A stretch of DNA of 7,426 nt from contig JAEZAS010000393.1 in the NCBI GenBank assembly GCA_023430365.1, positions 1 through 7,426 on the forward strand, read 5' to 3'. Positions 6,889-7,426 of this stretch are shown here, piece by piece. Each line of letters begins with the position of its first letter. Positions within the stretch are counted from its first letter, which is position 1. The stretch comes from Planctomycetota bacterium. GTDB lineage: Bacteria > Planctomycetota > Planctomycetia > Pirellulales > Pirellulaceae. The notes beneath the pieces are model-generated. The model was not told where the DNA came from and searched no databases. It saw only the letters and a program-made list of their open reading frames with translations. The translations under genes were made by a program, and so were the position numbers.

Positions 6889-7426
6889 GCGTCGCATGAC
6901 AAAGCCCACCGACATCCGCGTCGTTCGCCTCGAGCACTCCACTCAACTGCTGCCCTACCGCACGCCGATCAAATTCGGCGGCCGGGTGGTCACCGATGCA
7001 GTGCTCGTCAATGTCGAGTTGGAAGTCGAATCGCGCGACGGCCGGATCGGCGGTGGCTACGGCTCGATGCCGATGGGCAACGTCTGGGCCTGGCCGACGT
7101 CGGCCGTTTCGACCGAGCAAACGCTGCAGGCGATGCTCAAGTTCGCGGACGTGCTTGCGGACAAGATTGCCAGAGACTCGTTCATCGGGCATCCGCTCGA
7201 CATTACCCGGCATTGGCATGCCTGGCATGCAGAGATCGCGGCGGATGTGCAGTCGTCGCTCGATATTGCCGAACCGATGCCGGCGCTCGCTCAGATGGTC
7301 GCCGCCAGCCCGTTTGAAGCGGCCATTCACGACGCCTTGGGCAAGACGATCGGACAGAACTCCTACAACTTGCTCGGCGCCGACTATGTCGAGCGCGATT
7401 TGTCGCACTATCTGACGAGCGAATTC
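6887..7426 (+). CDS. Enolase-superfamily (mandelate racemase/muconate lactonizing type) protein, 3' partial
   Basis: The frame runs open for 180 codons to the right edge, so only the N-terminal part is seen. Residues about 10-135 fit the alpha+beta capping domain of the MR/MLE group (YRTPIKFGGRVVTDAVLVNV, then GGGYGSMPMGNVWAW). The segment PFEAAIHDALGKTIGQNSYN followed by LLG resembles the transition into the catalytic barrel in this family, where an AxxDALxDxxGKxxGxP-like pattern is usual. Enzymes of this group abstract a proton alpha to a carboxylate with Mg2+; the catalytic Lys and metal ligands lie beyond the window, so the reaction cannot be assigned. A local HWHAWHAE stretch (109-116) is histidine- and tryptophan-rich. 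The start could be 6887 or 6896 (MTKPTDIRVV); neither has a Shine-Dalgarno. It follows the response regulator by 51 nt on the same strand with no terminator between, so cotranscription is possible. Confidence 0.8.
   Translation, partial: MRRMTKPTDIRVVRLEHSTQLLPYRTPIKFGGRVVTDAVLVNVELEVESRDGRIGGGYGSMPMGNVWAWPTSAVSTEQTLQAMLKFADVLADKIARDSFIGHPLDITRHWHAWHAEIAADVQSSLDIAEPMPALAQMVAASPFEAAIHDALGKTIGQNSYNLLGADYVERDLSHYLTSEF

Noticed and set aside
6854..7408. 184-codon - strand frame
   Set aside because: It is antisense to the enolase-superfamily gene, which has clear family features.

Overview
The window looks like chromosomal DNA of a planctomycete (Pirellula-like is my guess). The reasons are a secreted protein joining a GEVED domain to RTX calcium repeats, a Hanks-type kinase fused to a polytopic membrane domain, high GC, weak or absent Shine-Dalgarno sites before most genes, and a GC-rich hairpin repeat whose stems read like elements common between planctomycete genes. 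This is inferred from protein and DNA style; no rRNA or tRNA is present to confirm it.

Layout from left to right: (1) the 3' end of a + strand gene for a large secreted GEVED/RTX protein, entering from outside the window; (2) a strong bidirectional terminator between convergent genes; (3) on the - strand, read right to left, a membrane Ser/Thr kinase, a 320-nt spacer with a REPIN-like structure of four hairpins, then leuC and leuD, the two subunits of isopropylmalate isomerase for leucine biosynthesis; (4) a divergent intergenic region of about 800 nt with no convincing gene; (5) on the + strand, a NarL/FixJ-type response regulator and, 51 nt after it, the 5' half of an enolase-superfamily (mandelate racemase/muconate lactonizing type) gene running off the right edge.

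LeuC and LeuD form one heterodimeric enzyme and are probably cotranscribed from a promoter candidate just upstream of leuC. The kinase and the response regulator are divergent signalling genes, but nothing in the sequence shows that they work together. No complete undescribed system is evident. The most unusual structure is the symmetric four-hairpin repeat at 3537-3672, in which a two-hairpin unit appears twice in inverted orientation with stems that changed by compensation.
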